From assembly GCA_009909085.1 (NCBI GenBank), contig JAAANX010000088.1:1-40504 (forward strand): DNA of 40,504 bases. The letters are read 5' to 3'. Position numbers and translations under genes: made by a program. The notes under the pieces are model-generated. The model did no database searches, was not told where the DNA came from, and saw only the letters and a list, made by a program, of their open reading frames with translations. Below, piece after piece: positions 1 through 8,883 of this stretch (positions are counted from its first letter, which is position 1; the number at the start of each line of letters is the position of its first letter). Source of the DNA: Cyanobacteria bacterium GSL.Bin1. GTDB taxonomy: Bacteria; Cyanobacteriota; Cyanobacteriia; Cyanobacteriales; Rubidibacteraceae.

Positions 1-2
1 AA

Positions 3-98
3 ATTCGTTCAGTTCTTTCTACAGCTAGAAAACAAGGTCGCAATCTTCTGCAAGTTTTAACCCAGGTTCTCCGAGGTGAGGTCATTATTTTCGTCTAG
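3..98 (+). CDS. C-terminal end of a transposase (IS66-like), 5' part outside the window
   Basis: An open frame enters from the left edge and stops with TAG at 96-98, giving 31 residues that begin IRSVLSTARKQGRNLL and end GEVIIFV. The STARKQGRNLLQ-type ending resembles the C-terminus of IS66-family transposases in cyanobacteria, but only the tail is visible. Family is tentative. Its presence fits the disturbed neighbourhood just to the right, with a ychF fragment and a Uma2 gene. Confidence 0.45.
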   Translation: MRSVLSTARKQGRNLLQVLTQVLRGEVIIFV

Positions 99-116
99 AT
101 TCGACTACCTCGGCAG

Positions 117-205
117 TTACATATTAAATTGAAACTCAATCACATCTCCTTCTTGCACCCCATAATTTTTCCCTTCTGAGCGCACTAGCCCTCTCTTCAA
201 ATTAG
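117..205 (-). pseudogene. Decayed duplicate of the 3' end of ychF
   Basis: The minus strand reads KRGLVRSEGKNYGVQEGD, then VIEFQFNM and a stop at 117-119. The intact ychF product about 950 bp away ends EKGLVRSEGKDYVVQEGD then VIEFRFNV. Only about the last 27 codons are present, homology fades near 197-205, and there is no start codon. It is therefore a remnant of a second ychF 3' end, not a gene. It lies directly beyond the stop of the Uma2 gene, so that gene is bracketed by two ychF ends. Confidence 0.85.
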
Positions 206-224
206 ATCTATCGGAAGAGCAATA

Positions 225-878
225 TCATTGCAAAAATTGTTGATGTTCTTTACTGGTTAATCCCTCTTGTAGCGTCATCATGACCTGTTGCATTTCCCCA
301 GCAATTAAAGCGACTTGATTTAACCATAAGCCTGGAAAAACTTGGCTGTAAACAATTCCTTTGTCATTAGGAGTCACAGACAAATAATTTCCTTGTTGCA
401 AGTAAAACCAATCCAACTGTTGTTCCATCACTCGCCACACTAGATATTCTTTAACCCCATTACGACGATAAACTTGTTTTTTTTCATAGAGATCGATAGA
501 AGCGCTACTGGCTGCAATTTCGATCACCATCTCTGGCGCACCAACAATATAACCCTCTTCATCAATGGAAGTTTGACCGCCACGGTTAGAATCAAAGAGC
601 AAAACAGCATCAGGTTGAGGTTCATTGTCTAAATCTAGTTTAATCGTGGCGTTATCTCCTAAACGAACCCCAGGTGTTGCAATTTTATAGTTCCAAAGCC
701 ATCCGATTAGATTGGCGTGAGGTTCAGCATGAGGTTCAAATCTGAGAGGAGATGCCATGTAAACTTTTCCTTCGATTAATTCTGCCTTTTTGAGGTGAGG
801 CATTTTTTGATAATATTGCTCAAATTCATAACGGGAAAGTCGATCTCCGTTTTCTAAAATGGGAGTTGAAATATTCAT
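225..878 (-). CDS. Uma2 family endonuclease-like protein (DUF820)
   Basis: A 217-residue protein of the Uma2/DUF820 family, which is greatly expanded in cyanobacteria and has a PD-(D/E)XK nuclease-like fold. Recognisable elements are AELIEGKVY (Glu36), the catalytic-type Asp90 in EPQPDAV, Glu120 in EMVIEI, and Lys133/134 in YEKKQVYR, in the family order and spacing. Length is normal (180-220 residues). The biological role of the family is poorly known; it is often abundant near mobile elements. The gene stands alone between a ychF fragment and the ychF terminator. The ATG start at 878 is followed by a typical N-terminus. Family assignment is firm, activity is inferred. Confidence 0.9.
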   Translation of the reverse strand: MNISTPILENGDRLSRYEFEQYYQKMPHLKKAELIEGKVYMASPLRFEPHAEPHANLIGWLWNYKIATPGVRLGDNATIKLDLDNEPQPDAVLLFDSNRGGQTSIDEEGYIVGAPEMVIEIAASSASIDLYEKKQVYRRNGVKEYLVWRVMEQQLDWFYLQQGNYLSVTPNDKGIVYSQVFPGLWLNQVALIAGEMQQVMMTLQEGLTSKEHQQFLQ

Positions 879-932
879 AGATGACAGTGTTCTTGCCAGG
901 TCATACTTTCATTTTAGTGACGATCGCGCTGC

Positions 933-966
933 CAAAAAAAGACCAGCCAAGGGGAGTGGTTGGTCT
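933..966 (-). terminator. Rho-independent terminator of ychF
   Basis: Read on the minus strand, AGACCAACC and GGCTGGTCT form a 9-bp stem with one G-T pair around a 9-nt loop, followed at once by a run of seven T. It lies about 100 bp past the ychF stop codon in the ychF direction, and upstream of the Uma2 start. It should separate the two transcripts. Confidence 0.8.
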
Positions 967-1064
967 AGCTGGCTGCATTGGAAGGAGAAAATTTAAGTTG
1001 CACCAAGACCGTCTGACGCTGCTGTAGAAATCAGTTTAGTGCTTGGCTTTCAGCAGACCCTAAT

Positions 1065-2156
1065 TTAAACATTAAAGCGAAACTCAATCACATCGCCTTC
1101 TTGCACCACATAATCTTTCCCTTCTGAACGCACTAGACCTTTTTCTTTAGCTGCGGCTAGAGATTTTAATTCTGCTAATTTTTCATAACTAATCGTTTCA
1201 GCACGAATAAATCCGCGTTCAAAGTCAGAGTGAATCACACCGGCTGCTTGGGGAGCTTTCATTCCCGCACGAATCGTCCAAGCGCGCGTTTCAGTTTCGC
1301 CGGTTGTGAGATAGGTACGAAGTCCTAATAACTCATAGGTTGCCCGAATCAGAGACTGTAATCCTCCTTCTTGAACACCGAGAGACTCTAAAAAGTCTGT
1401 TTTTTCTTCTTCTGACAATTCAATGAGTTCTGATTCGACTTGTGCAGAAATCACAACGACTGATGCCTTTTCTTGCTGTGCTAATTCTCGTACTTGTTCC
1501 ACCCATTGATTGCCAGTGGCTAAATCATCTTCGGAAACATTCGTGGCGTATATAATCGGTTTTTTGGTTAGTAAACCAAGGGGTTTGATGATCGCTTCTT
1601 CATCTTCTGTGAGTTCGACTTGGCGAACGGTTTTTCCTTCATTAATTACAGCTGCCAGTTTTTCTAACAGTTCTAATTCAATTTGTGCGTCTTTATTTTT
1701 CTTCGCTTCTTTACGCGTGCGAGTAAGGCGTCGCTCAATTTGCGCTAAATCAGCTAAAGCCAATTCTAAATTAATCACTTCAATGTCACGCACCGGATCC
1801 ACCGAACCCGAAACATGGACAATATCATCATTTTCAAAGCAACGCACCACATGAACAATGGCATCCACTTCGCGGATATTGGCCAGAAACTGGTTCCCCA
1901 GTCCTTCCCCTTGACTCGCCCCTTGCACTAACCCAGCAATGTCTACAAATTCGATGCGGGTGGGAACAATGCGCTGGGAATTGGAAATTTCAGCCAGTAC
2001 GTCTAGACGTTCATCAGGAACAGCAACCACTCCCACATTCGGTTCAATCGTACAGAAGGGGAAATTAGCTGCTTCTGCTTTTGCGTTGGCAACAAGGGCG
2101 TTAAAAAGGGTTGATTTACCGACGTTTGGGAGTCCGACAATTCCTGCTCTAAGCAT
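1065..2156 (-). CDS. ychF: Redox-regulated ATPase YchF (Obg-family P-loop protein)
   Basis: A 363-residue protein, full length for YchF/OLA1, a ribosome-associated ATPase of the Obg-related P-loop group involved in translation and stress responses. Visible motifs are the P-loop GLPNVGKST (8-16), the G3 motif DIAGL (72-76), and NVSE (206-209) in place of the NKxD of true GTPases. That replacement is the family signature for ATP preference. A helical insertion covers about 130-200, and a C-terminal TGS domain ends with GDVIEFRFNV. The ATG start lies directly before the P-loop strand. A terminator lies downstream at 933-966. A degraded second copy of its last codons lies at 117-205. Confidence 0.97.
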   Translation of the reverse strand: MLRAGIVGLPNVGKSTLFNALVANAKAEAANFPFCTIEPNVGVVAVPDERLDVLAEISNSQRIVPTRIEFVDIAGLVQGASQGEGLGNQFLANIREVDAIVHVVRCFENDDIVHVSGSVDPVRDIEVINLELALADLAQIERRLTRTRKEAKKNKDAQIELELLEKLAAVINEGKTVRQVELTEDEEAIIKPLGLLTKKPIIYATNVSEDDLATGNQWVEQVRELAQQEKASVVVISAQVESELIELSEEEKTDFLESLGVQEGGLQSLIRATYELLGLRTYLTTGETETRAWTIRAGMKAPQAAGVIHSDFERGFIRAETISYEKLAELKSLAAAKEKGLVRSEGKDYVVQEGDVIEFRFNV

Positions 2157-2463
2157 TTTTGTTATTGGTTATTGGTTGTTAGAAACATCTTTACATTATT
2201 CGTTCTTTGTCCTTGGCCTAAGTAACCAATGACGAGTGACCAATCGTAATCTATTATCCATTATCACTACTTCCATGATCAATTGATGGACAGCAAAAAA
2301 ACTGACACAGGTTCTTTACAGGGGTTAAGTCTGTTTACGGATAATGCCTCTGGCAGGTTTTTTGACATTTTTCGCGGAATTTTTGCTTAATCTGGGGTAA
2401 AACGTTTATTCTGCTAGAGAAACTAAAGTTTTTTGTTATTTGTGTGGTGGAGGATTTTTTTAC
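2157..2463. other. Intergenic region with short ATTGGT-type repeats
   Basis: About 300 bp between the divergent ychF and oxidoreductase genes, so it should hold both promoters. The ychF-proximal part (2160-2250) has repeated TTATTGGT and ACCAATGA/ACCAATC units, the short tandem repeat type seen again at 15421 in this window. No further gene is visible. A GGAGG ribosome binding site for the next gene lies at 2449-2453. Confidence 0.6.
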
Positions 2464-3600
2464 GTGAGTCATCAAAATGGGGTTTCGCAAGAAGAACTAG
2501 AGACGGATCATTCGTCTCGTCATGGCAATCAGTCATTGCGAGTCGGAGTGATTGGGGTTGGCAATATGGGACAACACCATACTCGGGTTCTAGGTTTACT
2601 CAAGGATGTGGAGTTGTATGGGGTTGCTGATATTAATGTGACTCGTGGACTCGATATTGCCAGTAAGTACCGGGTGCGCTTTTTTGAAGATTATCAGGAT
2701 TTGTTAGCTTGTGTGGATGCAGTTTGTATTGCTGTGCCTACCCGATTACATTATCAAGTGGGATTGCACTGCTTAAATGCCGGGGTTCATGTTTTAATTG
2801 AAAAGCCGATCGCGGCGAGTATTGAAGAAGCTGAATTCTTGGTCAATGCAGCGGCAGAAAATAATTGTATTCTACAAGTGGGCCATATTGAACGCTTTAA
2901 TCCTGCGTTTCAAGAATTGAGTAATGTTTTGAAAACGGAAGACTTGCTAGCGGTAGAAGCCCATCGCATGAGTCCTTATTCCCAACGGGCCAATGATGTT
3001 TCAGTTGTCCTCGATTTAATGATTCACGATATTGATTTATTATTAGAGTTAACCGCTAGCCCAGTGGTCAAGTTAACCGCAACCGGGACGAAAGCGGAAG
3101 AGGATGGTTATTTGGATTATGTCACTGCCACTTTAAGATTTGCTAATGGCGCGATCGCGACATTAACTGCGAGCAAAATTACCCATCGTAAAATTCGCAA
3201 TATTTCTGCCCATTGTAAAAATGCCTTAATTGAAGCCGATTTCTTAAATAATGAAATTCTGATTCATCGTCAAACCACTGCCGATTACACCACCAACTAT
3301 GGACAGGTTTTATATCGTCAAGATGGACTTATTGAAAAGGTTTATACCAGTAAAATTGAACCGCTTCATGCAGAATTAGAGCATTTTGTCAGTTGCGTTC
3401 GCGGGGGAAACCAACCCTCTGTTGGTGGAGAACAAGCGTTAAAAGCCCTGCGTTTAGCCAGTATTGTGGAAAAAATGGCAAAGGAAAGTCAGGGCGGGGA
3501 AAAAAACTTTCAAGAATTAACCCTGAAGGATTATCCACTACTCGCGAATAATGGCAAAGTGGAGAAACTAACCGAATGGAGTCAATCACAATGGCAGTGA
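2464..3600 (+). CDS. Gfo/Idh/MocA family NAD(P)-dependent oxidoreductase
   Basis: A soluble dehydrogenase of the Gfo/Idh/MocA family, which oxidises or reduces sugars and sugar-like compounds with NAD(P). With the GTG start at 2464 it has 378 residues. That start is chosen because GGAGG lies 10 bases upstream; a TTG at 2440 in the same frame would put the GGAGG inside the gene. The Rossmann motif GVGNMGQHH starts near residue 31, the family EKP motif is at 113-115 (VLIEKPIA), and HDIDLLLEL in the middle matches the substrate-binding region. The roughly 25 residues before the Rossmann fold are low in structure. The substrate cannot be told from the sequence, and neighbours give no pathway hint. 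Confidence 0.88.
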   Translation: MSHQNGVSQEELETDHSSRHGNQSLRVGVIGVGNMGQHHTRVLGLLKDVELYGVADINVTRGLDIASKYRVRFFEDYQDLLACVDAVCIAVPTRLHYQVGLHCLNAGVHVLIEKPIAASIEEAEFLVNAAAENNCILQVGHIERFNPAFQELSNVLKTEDLLAVEAHRMSPYSQRANDVSVVLDLMIHDIDLLLELTASPVVKLTATGTKAEEDGYLDYVTATLRFANGAIATLTASKITHRKIRNISAHCKNALIEADFLNNEILIHRQTTADYTTNYGQVLYRQDGLIEKVYTSKIEPLHAELEHFVSCVRGGNQPSVGGEQALKALRLASIVEKMAKESQGGEKNFQELTLKDYPLLANNGKVEKLTEWSQSQWQ

Positions 3601-3610
3601 ACAGAGATCA

Positions 3611-4828
3611 TTATACACTTCTTAGGGCCACAATCGGATCCAGTTTGGCGGCTTGACGAGCCGGAATCACCCCAAAGGATAAACCAATTCCCGCCGAAAC
3701 ACTCACGGCAACAATAACTGCCGGGACAGAAATTTGTGCCGGTAAAGGAGAAATACTGCCGGCAACAATGACAATTCCACCGCCAATGACCGTCCCAAAG
3801 AAACCCCCTAAAACAGCCAGAACGGTTGCTTCAATCAAAAATTGAGTGAGAATATCTTTTTCTCTGGCCCCTAATGCTTTACGGAGTCCAATTTCTTGGG
3901 TGCGTTCCGAAACAGAAACCAGCATAATATTCATCACCCCAATGCCACCGACTAAAAGAGAAATTCCCGCGATCGCAGCTAGCATCGCCGTTAAACCACC
4001 CGTAACCGTTCCGACGATATTGAGAATATCTTGCTGAGTTTGGACGGTAAAATCATTTTCTCCGGTAAGATTGTGTCTGAGTCGGAGTAAATTTTCAATT
4101 TGAAATTGAGCCGCCCGAATACTGCTTTCATTCTTAGCAGATACAGCAATAAAGGTCAAATTCATCCCATAAACAGATCGACTGCCCACAATTTGATTTG
4201 CCATTGTAGTAAGAGGAATATAAACCGTATCATCTTGATTATTCCCTAAAAATGCTCCTTTCGGTTCCATTACACCAATTACTTTAAAGCTTGAATTCTT
4301 AACCCGAATTTGCTTCCCGATGGGATTATCTAAACCAAAAAACTGTTCGGCAATTTCTGATCCTAAGACGGCAACACGACTATTTTTATCTAAGTCCATC
4401 TCTCGAAGGAAACGGCCCTTGTCAATTTCAAAACTGCGAACACTTAAAAATTCTGGTGTCACCCCAAAAACAGAATCACTACTATTTTTATCTTGGTACG
4501 TAATCACTTCATTACTGCTAATTTGAGGCGCAACGCCTTCAATACTAGGCACTTGTTCAGCAATCGCTTTTGCATCTTCGTAAACTAGGGTTTGTGGAAG
4601 ATCAAAGGTGGTTTGACGTTCTTCCCGAGAACCGGGTGTAATAAATAAAGTATTGGGACCAAGAGATTGAAACTCATTTTTGGCTAATTCCTGTGCGCCC
4701 TGTCCAATGCCAACCATAGCAATCACAGAGGCATTGCCAATCACAATCCCCAACATCGTGAGGCTGCTACGGAGTTTATTGGCTGTCAGTGTCGCAGTGG
4801 CCATGCGAATGGTCTCGATCAGTTGCAT
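3611..4828 (-). CDS. MacB/FtsX-type ABC transporter permease
   Basis: A permease subunit of the MacB/DevC-like type, usually paired with a MacB-type ATPase and a membrane-fusion protein for export. An N-terminal membrane helix (about 20-42, LTMLGIVIGNASVIAMVGIG) is followed by a large extracytoplasmic MacB_PCD domain. The C-terminal FtsX domain has three more helices and the typical GGIGVMNIMLVSVSERTQEI segment. I use the ATG at 4828 (405 residues); a TTG 24 bases upstream is possible but has no better ribosome site. No ATPase or fusion protein gene is next to it, so its partners must be encoded elsewhere. It ends 10 bp from the convergent oxidoreductase gene. Confidence 0.9.
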   Translation of the reverse strand: MQLIETIRMATATLTANKLRSSLTMLGIVIGNASVIAMVGIGQGAQELAKNEFQSLGPNTLFITPGSREERQTTFDLPQTLVYEDAKAIAEQVPSIEGVAPQISSNEVITYQDKNSSDSVFGVTPEFLSVRSFEIDKGRFLREMDLDKNSRVAVLGSEIAEQFFGLDNPIGKQIRVKNSSFKVIGVMEPKGAFLGNNQDDTVYIPLTTMANQIVGSRSVYGMNLTFIAVSAKNESSIRAAQFQIENLLRLRHNLTGENDFTVQTQQDILNIVGTVTGGLTAMLAAIAGISLLVGGIGVMNIMLVSVSERTQEIGLRKALGAREKDILTQFLIEATVLAVLGGFFGTVIGGGIVIVAGSISPLPAQISVPAVIVAVSVSAGIGLSFGVIPARQAAKLDPIVALRSV

Positions 4829-5009
4829 GGTGATATTTCTTAAATTTGTCAATGATTAATAGTGAGAAGAGAGGTGTTCTCTTTCTGAGAAGGCATCATC
4901 TCTAACACGATACTATTATAGATAATCGTTATTTTCCCTCAATCCGCAAGAGGGATGGAATGAATAATAATGTCTTGTTGCTAGACAATAGTTCCACCCA
5001 TCAAAAATC

Positions 5010-5351
5010 ATGCAGAATACCCGCTTAAATTTATTATTAAGTAATCTCTCTGGTCAAGTTCGTCAGTTTTTTATCAATCCCTGGCGCAAAATAACATCGT
5101 TATTAATTAGTTTACTTCTCGGAATTTTTATGGGAATTAGTATTGTCACGAGTGCTGGTCAGGAAGGACGTTTAGATATTGTTGTTGCGGCGCTTTTACT
5201 CATTTTAACTGAAGTGATTAGTTGGTTGGTTTATCGGCAAACTTCTGGACAGAATAGTGAAAACCGATCCGGATTGATTGAAGTGGTAAATACCTTCAAA
5301 ATTGGCTTAGTTTACAGTTTATATATTCAAGCCTTTATTTTAGGATCTTGA
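5010..5351 (+). CDS. ycf20: Ycf20-like membrane protein (DUF565)
   Basis: A 113-residue protein of the Ycf20/DUF565 family, found in cyanobacteria and plastids. The NPWR motif (residues 24-27) is followed by a hydrophobic helix (SLLISLLLGIFMGISIVTSA), then LDIVVAALLLILTEVISWLV as a second helix, and a third at the C-terminus. In plants and algae the family has been linked to photoprotection; its biochemical role is not established. It is transcribed alone, divergent from the ABC permease and convergent with the WD40 gene. Confidence 0.88.
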   Translation: MQNTRLNLLLSNLSGQVRQFFINPWRKITSLLISLLLGIFMGISIVTSAGQEGRLDIVVAALLLILTEVISWLVYRQTSGQNSENRSGLIEVVNTFKIGLVYSLYIQAFILGS

Positions 5352-5385
5352 TCTTGACTCTTAATTCCTCTTTATCAATTAACTC

Positions 5386-8300
5386 CTAATGACTACTGAA
5401 ATTGTGACAGACTGACAAGGCCTCCCGTTGACTGTTGTCTAAAGTTTCTAGATAATCTTTCAACCAAGAACAAGCGTAGTCAAGGGGATTCAAATTCATT
5501 ACTTTGTCTAAATTCCATAAAATTAAGGTCGTACCGTCTCCGCCAGAGGCTAAGTGCAACCCGTCTGGACTAAAACTAACTTCCATGACGCTTGCGCTAT
5601 GACCATAAAGCGTGGTGAGATATTGCCCTTGCGATGACCATAAGGTGACTGTTCCATCCACCCCCCCAGCAGCAATCATCTTCCCGTCAGGGTTAATATC
5701 AACGGAACTAAAACGCTGATTGTGTTTCCCTTCTAATTTGTGTAATAATTCTCCTTCAGGTGTCCAGAGTTGAACCGTTCCATCTTGACTCGCAGAGGCA
5801 ATCATTTCACTGTCAGGAGAAATGGCAACGCCCCAAATCCCCCTTTCATGCCCTTCCCAAATCTGCAACACTTCCCCTGCGCGATCGCGCACCCAAACGG
5901 TTCCATCTTGACTGGCGGAGGCAAAAAACTGACGGTTCGGGCTATAAGCCAAGCGCCAAACCCGACTTTCCTGTCCCTCTAAAATGTCGCGAAATGTGCC
6001 ATCCATCCCCCAGCGCTCGATGGTGCCATCTTCGGAACCAGACAAAATTTCTTTACCGTCAGGATCGGCAAGCAATATGAAAGAGGAAGCAAATAAGGGA
6101 CCGATTGTGGCTTGAACTGAACCATCCAATCCGAAAACTGTGATTTCTTTTTTGTTATTTGTGGTCAGAATAGATTGACCGTCAGGGGTAAACTGCGCTG
6201 ATCCCCCATAATCTTCTGTTAAGCGCCGAGGTTGAGTTAAAGCGTTTCCTTCCCGTTTCCACAGTCGGAGCAGTTCTGCTTCTGTTGTAACCCATTTGCC
6301 ATGGGGACTAAAATTAATTTCCCAAATCGTCCCTTGATGATCGTAGTTGCGAGTTAAGAATTCCGACTCTGATCGCCATAGCCGTGCGGTTCCATCCGCA
6401 CTCACCGACGCGATCGCGCTTTCATCATCACGCCAAGCAACACTGCGTCCCCCTGCTTGATGACCAAGAAATGATCGCAGCAAAGCGCCATCCTCTTGCC
6501 AAATTTTCACCGCGCCATCTAAACTGACCGAAGCGATTTTTTTGCCGTCAGCCGTTAAATCAATGCCCCACACTTCTCCCTCATGGGCGGGAATGGTTTT
6601 CAGCAGTGTGCCGTCAAGTTGCCAAAAGCTAATCGTTCCCTGAGCGTCAGCAGAGATAATTTCTTGACGCAGGGGATGAAATTTGATGTCCCACGCGCCC
6701 CCAGGATGAACGGAAAATTGATGCAACAATTTCCCTGAACGTTCCCAGATAAAAACCGTTGCTTCCCGCGACATACTCCCTGCAACTAATTCCCCGGTGG
6801 AATTAAAATCCACACTCCAGAGTGGATTGTTAGGCTCTGTAAACGTTTGCAGCAACTCCCCTGATCGCGAAAAGAGTTTAACCTCAGTGTCCGAGGAAGC
6901 GGTGGCAATGGTTTGATTGTCTGGACTCCATCTGACTTTCCAAATTGGGTCTTGATGGGCTTTAATCATCCATTCCTGCTGCACTGCGTTTAAATCTTCA
7001 ATATTCCACAACGCCAGGTTTCCCACCAGATCAACGGCTACCAAGCTCCGACCGTCTGGGCTAATATCAACGCTAAATGTTGTTACTTCCATTGGTAAGG
7101 TTGTGATTAAGGTGCCATTGGGTTGCCAAAGTTTAACGTTTCCCTCAACGCTAACCGTTGCCAGACAGCGATGCCTACGGCTCGGTCTCCGACCTACGCG
7201 AGGACAGAAAGCCACATCCAGCGCTTCTCCATCATGAAGCAGACGGTTAAACTCATCTATGCCAAAAATCGCGGTCTGAAAAGCCCGATCTAAGTCAGTT
7301 GCGAGGCTTGGGTCAAGATTGGCTCCTTGGGCTTGAACGGCTGCTTGAATGGCTGCTAAAAGTGCATCTAAACGGCGTTCTGAGGCAAACAATCCTTCTG
7401 AGGCGGAAACCAGAGAACGGATATTGCTGACCACAGCGCGACGATATTGAGAGGACGCGATCGCGCCTAATCCTGCCACAAAAATCAGGGCAAGACTAAT
7501 CCCGCCTAGGGCAAAACGTTGCCAACGATTCACCCGCTTTTGTTGGTGCAGGGCGGTTTGGGCTGCTTGCGCTCGTTCTGCTTCCAACTTTAACTGAAGT
7601 TCTTGGCGATCAACGGTTTGACTAGCGCTTAAAAACTCATAGTCGAGATCGCTCAAACTTTTTCCCTGCGCCCAAGTTTGAGCATCAATCAGGGCTTGAC
7701 CGCGCAATAAGCGAGAGGTATCTTGATAATTGGAAGTTTCCCACGCCTGCAAGTTTTCTGCATAGGGACGCAGTTGCGACAGTTGTCGGGCCACCCAATC
7801 TTCATTAAACACGGCTCGATAGATCGGATTTCTAATTTTTAAGGTTCCCGCTTTTCGGACTAATAAACCGCTTAAGATCAGGTCGATTTGTTCTCGACTG
7901 TTATCGCTAGCAATGGGTTCTCCAGCAAGCAGTCTTTGATAGATGCCTAAGATGCGTCCCACTCGCTCTGAGTTCCGCAACAAACGATCGGCAATCGTTC
8001 GCAGATGTTCCGGTTCGTCTTGGGATTCCCAACGTTCAATCAGGCGCGATCGCGCTATGGTTTCAACCCCGGCTTGTTCTTCCCCTGCTGATACCATGTC
8101 TGGATCAACTGTTATGAGAAGTTTGCAGAGTTTTTGCGTGAGAAACGGTTGTCCCCCTGTTTGTTGTAAAACAGCTTTAATGATGGTTTTTGGATTTTGC
8201 CACCCTTGAAAACCGGTGAGCAACGGTTGAACTTCTTGCCACTGGAATCCAGTTAAGGCAATGGAACGTCCGATATTAAACGGAGTACGTTTGGGGTCAT

Positions 8301-8877
8301 TAATCAAATCGCCGGGAACCGCAACTCCAAATAGAGCAAAGGTTAACCGTTGATAGTTCCGATTAATTGCTCGTTGGTTATAGCAAAAGCGAATTAAGGC
8401 AAAAAAGTCAGTGACCGGAAAGTCTAGGGCTAAAATGCTATCGACTTCATCAATAAAAATAATGAGGGCTTGCTGGGGATAATGGGGTAAAACAACCTGT
8501 TCTAAAATAGCTCTCAATTTCTGCACGGGAGAAAGCGTCTCTTGTTCTTGCCACCAACTGACGAGGTGAACCGCACCGAACAGATCAAACTGTAACCAGA
8601 GTTCGCTGGCAATGCCGAGATACCATCGTTCCGGCGTAATATTTTCAGTGCCGATAATGCTGAGATCCAGCCAGACGCAACGGCAGCCTTCTTTTTCCAA
8701 GCGCGATCGCGATCGAACCAATAAAGAAGACTTCCCCATTTGTCGGGAATCAAAGATATAACAATATTCCCCTGCCTTCAGGGCTTGCAACAGTTGATGA
8801 TCAGCGTTTCGCTCAATATAACAAGGAGCTTGTGTCGGTAAAGCCCCACCCACTTGATAAAAAAAATCACTCCCCAT
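5386..8877 (-). CDS. AAA-like ATPase fused to a membrane helix and 14 WD40 repeats
   Basis: A 1163-residue protein of the cyanobacterial AAA-like (AAA_35) plus WD40 type, which resembles STAND signalling ATPases. Order of parts: an ATPase with Walker A DSRQMGKSS (43-51) and Walker B LIIFIDEVD (138-146); a helical region to about 445 with a short coiled coil; a single membrane helix at about 454-474; and from about 545 to 1135 fourteen WD40 blades. I counted fourteen blade ends of the type KLWQPNG, ALWNIED and QLWTPEG, enough for two seven-bladed propellers. One blade near residue 560 has a short in-frame insert (7168-7206). The start is 6 bp after the stop of the upstream AAA-like gene, so the two are very likely co-transcribed. 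A ligand-sensing scaffold role is inferred. Confidence 0.88.
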   Translation of the reverse strand: MGSDFFYQVGGALPTQAPCYIERNADHQLLQALKAGEYCYIFDSRQMGKSSLLVRSRSRLEKEGCRCVWLDLSIIGTENITPERWYLGIASELWLQFDLFGAVHLVSWWQEQETLSPVQKLRAILEQVVLPHYPQQALIIFIDEVDSILALDFPVTDFFALIRFCYNQRAINRNYQRLTFALFGVAVPGDLINDPKRTPFNIGRSIALTGFQWQEVQPLLTGFQGWQNPKTIIKAVLQQTGGQPFLTQKLCKLLITVDPDMVSAGEEQAGVETIARSRLIERWESQDEPEHLRTIADRLLRNSERVGRILGIYQRLLAGEPIASDNSREQIDLILSGLLVRKAGTLKIRNPIYRAVFNEDWVARQLSQLRPYAENLQAWETSNYQDTSRLLRGQALIDAQTWAQGKSLSDLDYEFLSASQTVDRQELQLKLEAERAQAAQTALHQQKRVNRWQRFALGGISLALIFVAGLGAIASSQYRRAVVSNIRSLVSASEGLFASERRLDALLAAIQAAVQAQGANLDPSLATDLDRAFQTAIFGIDEFNRLLHDGEALDVAFCPRVGRRPSRRHRCLATVSVEGNVKLWQPNGTLITTLPMEVTTFSVDISPDGRSLVAVDLVGNLALWNIEDLNAVQQEWMIKAHQDPIWKVRWSPDNQTIATASSDTEVKLFSRSGELLQTFTEPNNPLWSVDFNSTGELVAGSMSREATVFIWERSGKLLHQFSVHPGGAWDIKFHPLRQEIISADAQGTISFWQLDGTLLKTIPAHEGEVWGIDLTADGKKIASVSLDGAVKIWQEDGALLRSFLGHQAGGRSVAWRDDESAIASVSADGTARLWRSESEFLTRNYDHQGTIWEINFSPHGKWVTTEAELLRLWKREGNALTQPRRLTEDYGGSAQFTPDGQSILTTNNKKEITVFGLDGSVQATIGPLFASSFILLADPDGKEILSGSEDGTIERWGMDGTFRDILEGQESRVWRLAYSPNRQFFASASQDGTVWVRDRAGEVLQIWEGHERGIWGVAISPDSEMIASASQDGTVQLWTPEGELLHKLEGKHNQRFSSVDINPDGKMIAAGGVDGTVTLWSSQGQYLTTLYGHSASVMEVSFSPDGLHLASGGDGTTLILWNLDKVMNLNPLDYACSWLKDYLETLDNSQREALSVCHNFSSH
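7168..7206. repeat. Small palindromic repeat inserted in frame in a WD40 blade
   Basis: The segment GCGATGCCTACGGC...GACCTACGCGAGG looks like the small palindromic insertion repeats of cyanobacteria. It adds about 13 residues (PRVGRRPSRRHRC) between VAF and LATVSVEGN, where the other blades run straight from the SPDG-type turn into the next strand. The composition is arginine-rich and unlike the rest of the protein. The reading frame is kept. Confidence 0.5.
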
Positions 8878-8883
8878 AACCCT

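Noticed and set aside
2340-2375. TGCC-TCT-GGCA followed by a T run as a terminator
   Set aside because: The stem is only four pairs, and no plus-strand gene ends just before it.
5760-6080. Plus-strand frames inside the WD40 gene with repeated RSILT/FHLD-like segments
   Set aside because: The repetition is produced by the WD40 repeats on the other strand; there is no start signal or family match.
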